This document shows positions 58,991 to 64,000 of a stretch of DNA of 64,000 nt, piece by piece. The stretch comes from Chionis minor (Eukaryota > Chordata > Aves > Charadriiformes > Chionididae), in the NCBI GenBank assembly GCA_013398295.1, contig VZSF01001524.1, forward strand, positions 285,384-349,383, written 5' to 3'. Within the stretch, counting starts at the first letter, position 1. Each line of letters begins with the position of its first letter. The notes beneath the pieces are model-generated. The model saw only the letters and a list, made by a program, of their open reading frames with translations. It made no database searches and was not told where the DNA came from. A program made the translations under genes and the position numbers.

Positions 58991-60206
58991 AGCAGACTGC
59001 GCCAGCAGGCGGTGCAGAACTGCTGCAGGAGAGATGTTCCAGCTCGGGTTAGGCAGTCATGGAAGGAATGATCAAAGTCCAGTTGCTGCGTCCTTGAGGA
59101 GGAAAATGGGTTTAGGTGGTCGGGTCCTCTTTAGACTGTCTTTGATGACACTGTATGACTGCAGTGGGGTTAAAGGTAACTGTCCCAGTGTGCGGTGGGA
59201 GAGGTGGTGCTAACAAGGGTCTTGGTGGCACCAAGATTGGTGTCTCCTGTGAGAGCTACCTCAGCTCTCGCAAAAGGTAAGGGTATCCAAGGGGAGGGGA
59301 AGGCTGCTGCGGCCGTCTGAGTTGACTGATGGAAGCGTTTGGTTCTCTGACACATATCTGTCCATGTTGCACCTTCAGTTCCTGCGGCCTTTCCTGGTTT
59401 TCTCCATCTGCCATCTCCATCATGTTTCTCCGTGACTCAGTCTGACTCAACAGACTTTATGCCTTGACAGGTTTCCAAGCCCAACACCAGTAGTAGTCAG
59501 TTTGCTCAAAAAGCAAACTGCAGAAGTGTTTATCTCAAAGATTAGAAAATTTGGAGATTCAAAAAAACCAACCACAATACAAACATATGCCTGGTGGTTT
59601 GGTCTGTCTCTTGTGCTTAAGGCTTTTTTTAACACAGCCCAACCCACCTGCTCTCTGGTAACATCATAGCCCACACTCCCTGGATGCGGCATAAGGCTGC
59701 TCTGGCAGCGCTTCACTGCAGGAGTTTTTGCTGCCTGCTTGGGGACATAAAATTTCTAAGCTTTTCCTGAAGTTTCACTTGAGTTTTGTGTTGTCCTCAG
59801 CCCACCAGCTAGCTCTGCACTGACATCTGTGCCAGCCCTCGCTGCCTGCCTTGGCCTGACTCTGCAGTCCCAGCTTCCTGCCTACTGGAGCTCTACAGGT
59901 TCTGCACCCTCTGGTGGACCTTCACCTGGTTCTGCGTGGGTTTGGTGGAGCTCCACGGGTGAGAAGTGGAGAGTGCAGAGGCCACTGAAGGGGGAGGGAG
60001 TGTGAGTGGTCCTTCTGACTGCTCCAGCCGAGCTAAACCCATCCTTTCCACCTCACTGAAAAGCTTCGGTGGCCCTCAAGGAAAGCTGTAGCTTCTGTTT
60101 AACTATTTGTCAGCCCCAGCTGAAAGCAGACAACTTGTGCAGAAATGCAATGTTGCTTTTGTGGTTTTGCCAGCATTTTCCTTTGATACAAAACATGATA
60201 AACAGA

Positions 60207-60230
60207 ATTTTTTTTTTTTTTTTTTTTTTN
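60207..60230. other. Poly-T run ending in a single-N gap
   Basis: A run of more than 20 T ends in an N at 60230 and unique sequence follows. The assembler probably stopped in the homopolymer, so its length and any bases missing here are unknown. Confidence 0.9.
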
Positions 60231-60574
60231 CCTGAGTAACTGGCAGGTACCATTTCAAGACTCTTCAATATTAACATTTGCTTTTCCACCTACCATTTCA
60301 AAATGAAAGCAAAAAGCAATTGGTTATTGGTAGCAAAAGTGTGTTTCTGGGCAGCTGGTAAAACTAATGACTTGATTCAGTAAGACACTCGAGATAGTTA
60401 GTGCTGCCATAAGCTTTTCAGACACTGTTCTTGGGAAACACTGTTTTAATAAATTTTAAATTACCCAAATATTTTTTTGCAAAACAAAAGCAAATAAAAA
60501 GCATATTCTATCCTTGAGGGAACTGCTGAGCTTTAAGATAGTGAAGCAAGTTGTGACCCTTCTAGAAGCAAAGT

Positions 60575-60580
60575 TTTATT
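60575..60580 (-). terminator. Candidate minus-strand polyadenylation signal
   Basis: TTTATT on the + strand reads AATAAA on the - strand, about 730 bases after the stop of the candidate minus-strand exon at 61306-61453. It would give that exon a plausible 3' UTR. On its own it is a common hexamer. Confidence 0.3.
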
Positions 60581-61305
60581 GTTGACGTTGCACTTGACAT
60601 TGCTGCCTCTCTTTCAGCAGAAGACCAAGCGGAGGTGTCACTAAGACGCAGCAGATGAGAGTATGACCTGAGGGCAGAGCCAGAAATAGATGACTCGTGG
60701 CTCTCGTGGTATATAAACAATATTGGTTTACCAATTATTGGTTATGCTGCCTGTTGAGTAAGATGAATGGGATGCCGCTTTCTTTCACAGCAAGACAACC
60801 CAGTGAAAACGGATGCTGCACAGACCCCCGAGGATAACAGGACTCTGTGCATCCAGGGGAGCAAGGCAAGACTCTTTACAGGACGTGGGGTGTCACTGGT
60901 ACAGACTCACTGCCGGAGGAGTAAGTCTGCTCTCCGCCAAATGGGTCTTCATGAGAATCGCTCAGCTGGCAGCACGCCCTTTGCAGTGTATAACTGAGAG
61001 AGGAATTCCAGTCTGAATCCTTACGTAAAGAAGACAAATTTTACAGTCATCATCAGGATATAAATTGCTCTTCTAGCAGGCAACTCCAGCAACATTGCTC
61101 AAAGATGGCCATTGCGACTTCCTTTTACGCATTCAAGACTTTTCAGGTTTGGCCTTTGTTGAAAGACATTTGTCTTTCTCTTCTGAACTAATTCAGGTTT
61201 TTGGTATCGGTGTTTAATCGGCAGGTCCCCGCACTGAGCTTTCCTCTGCAGCCAGGAGGACTGTACTGCTGGTTTTGTTTAACCTGTCTCAGTTTTAACT
61301 TGGGC

Positions 61306-61453
61306 TCAGACCCTTCCATGAATGCCGGGTTCATCTGAAAGAGAGGTAGGTGTTGCAGAAGAAACCACATCTGAGTACGGGCTACTGAGATCATCACAGT
61401 GAGGCTGTTCACTGTTGGAACTTCTTTCCACCTGGTTCCCCACAATCACCTGT
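61306..61453 (-). CDS. Candidate terminal coding exon on the minus strand, possibly MRAP
   Basis: On the - strand a T-rich tract and ttcacacattacag (acceptor) precede an open frame. It reads QVIVGNQVERSSNSEQPHCD, DLSSPYSDVVSSATPTSLSD and EPGIHGRV, and the stop TGA lies at 61306-61308. Composition and codon use look protein-like, and a minus-strand AATAAA lies at 60575. In vertebrates MRAP (melanocortin-2 receptor accessory protein) lies tail-to-tail with URB1, so a minus-strand last exon is expected about here. Its C-terminal tail is poorly conserved, and I cannot confirm identity. The diagnostic transmembrane exon was not found in the window and would have to lie beyond 64000. It may also be a chance frame. 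Confidence 0.3.
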
Positions 61454-61499
61454 CTGTAATGTGTGAAATAAAAAAAAGAGTACTGTTATCAGGGACATT

Positions 61500-62950
61500 C
61501 GTTTGGAAGACAGACAGCAGCAGTTTCATAAGGACATACATTATAACGTATTAAAAAAGTGTAAAAGTTTGTTCTTCTAACTCAAAGACACTGAATCCAG
61601 CCTGAGAGATCCTTTTGGACTTCTGGACTTCAGCTCTCTTTATCTACCATGAGAATCATGTCCTTACCTGGAAATGGAGTATGACCAACAGTAAAAGTGT
61701 GAGCTGTGGGTGATATTTAGTGCCTCCCCGCTTCCCCTTCAAGACGGGACCTTCACTCCAGCCCATAAGCATGCTTCTTTAGCTGGGTTTTGAAATAGGA
61801 AACTAGAAACTATGACTTGCTTGGTGAAAGGGGAACTGTCCTGGCTGTCTCCTTCCCAGGGGAAAGAGAAAGGGGTTAAGAGCTTTGTGTAGCTGTGAAT
61901 GGATGTACAAGGGACACAGCCACACTGGGGGCAAGAAAAAGAGAGATGTGTGGTATCTGGGGGAGATTCCCCGGCACTGGGGTTAGGAAACAGTGAGACA
62001 CAGCTGTAAGGGGTGGTGTAGATCGGAGCAAGACAATGGGAGAGACTAAAAAGGAGTGGGTAGGACTAGGGTAGCAGGAAATTTCCAGTGTACAACTAAT
62101 AACAGCACAAAGATGTATAGTTCCGCCAGAAAAACAAATTAGTGGTGGGATGGAGAAGGTGATGATACGAGGATGGCAGAGTGCACCTTGCCTCCTCCTC
62201 CTGGAGTCCTCCTCCCAGCAGCTTCCCAAATTTCACCCTTCAATAAATAGCTGACGAGTCCTGGCTTAGGAGCACCAAGTCCAATTCAATATGGCTAAAT
62301 GCAAGATCCCAAAAACTACTATTATCCTTAGGGCTTCTTTGAAGTGGGGAGGAAAATTACATTGGGAAGAAAAATGTAATCCAAAAGTGAGAATGAAAAT
62401 GGAAAATTTTTGAAAAGTCTTATTAATGTCCTGGAACAGTGGCTTCAGAGACGAGAAAGAAGGTATCTTTCACTAAAAGCTACTTTTGTTTCAGTGGCTA
62501 GACAAATGTAAGAATATATAAAACAAGATAAAGTAAATGGGATGAGAAGGAAAATAATAATTTTGAATTATTTGGAGGAAGGAAAATAGCCACTTTATAA
62601 CTTCAAATTTATACTGATTAATTGCTAACAAAAGCTTAAAAGATCTGTGTCTGACAAGACTAACACAGCAGGCATTTTGCTTAATGGTAATTCCAAAAAA
62701 AAAGCAGCAAAACCCAAAAGTCTCAGCCACAGGCCCACCACAGGATGGAGGCAGGCAGGTTTAGGGGTTTTCGTTGCTATATTGTAGGCATATTCAAGAG
62801 ATTTCTCCTCTCTCTGTCTGACAGAAGCAAGGCAAAAATACTCTTCCCAAAACAGGAGGTTTTCTTTCCAGTCCATTAAATAGCTAAATATCATCAGCTA
62901 GCTATCCATATTTTAAAATCAGCTGGAGAACTTGCATCCCAGAGACCTGG
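61500..62950. other. Intergenic or intronic sequence, no gene recognised
   Basis: Minus-strand frames at 61876-62229 (117 codons) and 62491-62894 show no family resemblance. A minus-strand donor-like CCATTTCCAG|gtaagg occurs at 61668/61667, but no convincing exon can be attached to it. Confidence 0.45.
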
Positions 62951-62959
62951 AAACTGAGA

Positions 62960-63520
62960 ACTCTGGCCTGCTCTTGTTAATTGTTAACCATCCCTGGAAC
63001 AGCAGGGAAGTTTGAGGAGGCTGGAAGAGCCCTAGTGTCCCAGTACTCAAAGAAAGCGAACTGGTCAAGCCAGGTCACTGTAAGGCAGTGCAACTGACCT
63101 CAGCCCCAGGCAAGATCATGGAATTAAAGCTAAGATAAGATACAACTGAAAAAGTATTTCAAAGGACAGAAAAGCTCATTCCAGACAATGCGGGTTAATA
63201 GGAAGACAGGTAAGGTGAAAACTGTCTAATGTCATTTTTTGAGGGGAACGCAATTTGGAGGATAAAGCTAGCTGCATGTGTGTAGCTACTTAAACTGCAG
63301 TAAGGCATTTGAATTAGTATTCTATACTGCCTTCTTTAAAAAGAACTATACACAAGCCCCATTAAACAGGTGTTATGTGAATTAGGCTTCTCAAAGAGTA
63401 ACTGGAGAATGATCTCTGACTGGCTGTTCCTAGCAGGGCTCCCTAGGCACCCAATCCTGTTCAGCATTTTCATCGGTGATCTGGGAGTAAAGGCGAAGTC
63501 ACTCTGAATGAAAGGTGTGG
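62960..63520 (+). mobile_element. Decayed CR1 LINE, reverse-transcriptase region (sense)
   Basis: Segments such as gaggaggctggaagagccct, ctgacctcagccccaggcaagatcatgga and aatcctgttcagcattttcatcggtgatctggg correspond to the CR1 reverse-transcriptase coding region. The last would read as the PxLFxIFxxDL-type segment. Frame breaks are many, so it is an old fossil copy. Edges are approximate. Confidence 0.65.
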
Positions 63521-64000
63521 ATGAAGATCCAGTGATACAAGGAGGAGTGAACAGTCACATAGCACAGACTGGATAGCTAGTTAAGATGGACCTATTCAAA
63601 CAATAGTAATATATTAAATTTAAAGTCTCAACCCTGGCAATAATATTTTTCATTGAGAACTGCAGACTTTTCATAAACTATTCTACCTAAAGACAGTGAA
63701 TCATAGCAAACAGAAAAGCTTGAAATAGTCAGGAAAAAAAGCCGGAGCTAATATTTCGTATTTATGGATTTCTGGGGACAGACATGATCTTTGAAAGCCT
63801 GGAGTAGGTGGTACTGTGATTCCAAAATTACATATATTTATCACACTGTCTATCCAAAGTGATTACTTTTTGGCATTCTTCATTAATGAACACCTATAAT
63901 ATTTTTTTAATGCAAATACATGCTTAGCTCTAATTTTACTGAAGAAGCTTATCAGTTAAGCCAAGAAGCAATGCCAAAGCATTGTGATTTAACTAGGCAG
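63521..64000. other. AT-rich sequence at window end, nothing recognised
   Basis: There is no open frame of note, no repeat family I can name, and no RNA gene. It could include further decayed CR1 sequence. Confidence 0.4.

Larger units (their letters stand above)
57964..60574. other. Intergenic region between URB1 and the candidate minus-strand exon
   Basis: No gene is recognised here. A short frame ends at 58200 (containing GAVVMRRTLWVKLQRALQRA), and overlapping minus-strand frames lie at 58184-58556. None of them resembles a family I know. The region also holds a 22-bp tandem duplication near 58939 and a poly-T run ending in an N at 60230. Confidence 0.5.

Noticed and set aside
61668..61780. 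Minus-strand donor CCATTTCCAG|gtaagg with a hydrophobic upstream frame (LTLLLLVILHFQ)
   Set aside because: The open frame is short and no suitable acceptor makes a credible exon. The sequence does not resemble the MRAP transmembrane segment.
61876..62229. 117-codon minus-strand frame
   Set aside because: Ser/Pro/Ile-rich with no motifs, splice context or homology.
1..64000. CRISPR arrays, operons, bacterial mobile elements, tRNA or rRNA genes
   Set aside because: None seen. The window is vertebrate nuclear DNA with one intron-rich gene.

Overview
The window is vertebrate nuclear DNA, almost certainly from a bird. It shows short exons with GT-AG introns, a CpG-island promoter, several CR1 LINE 3' ends (with the characteristic gaatcatagaat-type terminus in antisense copies) and avian-type retroviral LTRs. 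Two single-N gaps show it is draft assembly sequence. The species cannot be fixed from what is visible.

Positions 1-54948, continuing to about 55.9 kb with the 3' UTR, hold one complete protein-coding gene on the + strand: URB1 (NPA1 homolog, nucleolar pre-ribosomal-associated protein 1). I could place 39 coding exons. All splice phases close, and the spliced reading frame is 6870 nt, encoding 2289 residues plus a stop. That is close to the roughly 2270 residues and 39 exons I recall for human URB1. The product is a large alpha-helical nucleolar scaffold needed for early 60S ribosomal subunit assembly. The CpG island (1 to about 800) carries the promoter and exon 1. The last exon ends at 54948, and a good polyadenylation signal lies at 55883.

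The introns are mostly unremarkable. They contain a solo LTR with a 5-bp target duplication (intron 6), an antisense CR1 in intron 12, a sense CR1 tail in intron 21, an antisense CR1 with an open reverse-transcriptase tail in intron 26, and a decayed CR1 in intron 32.

From about 55.9 kb to the end the sequence is intergenic. It holds a retroviral LTR remnant and a 793-bp perfect duplication separated by a single N, which is most likely an unmerged haplotype or contig overlap. It also holds a second single-N gap after a poly-T run, a decayed CR1 near 63 kb, and a candidate terminal coding exon on the - strand (61306-61453). By the known vertebrate gene order (MRAP lies tail-to-tail with URB1) that exon could belong to MRAP, but this is weakly supported.

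I found no convincing novel biological system. The most useful observations are the complete gene model, the false duplication and the candidate minus-strand exon.
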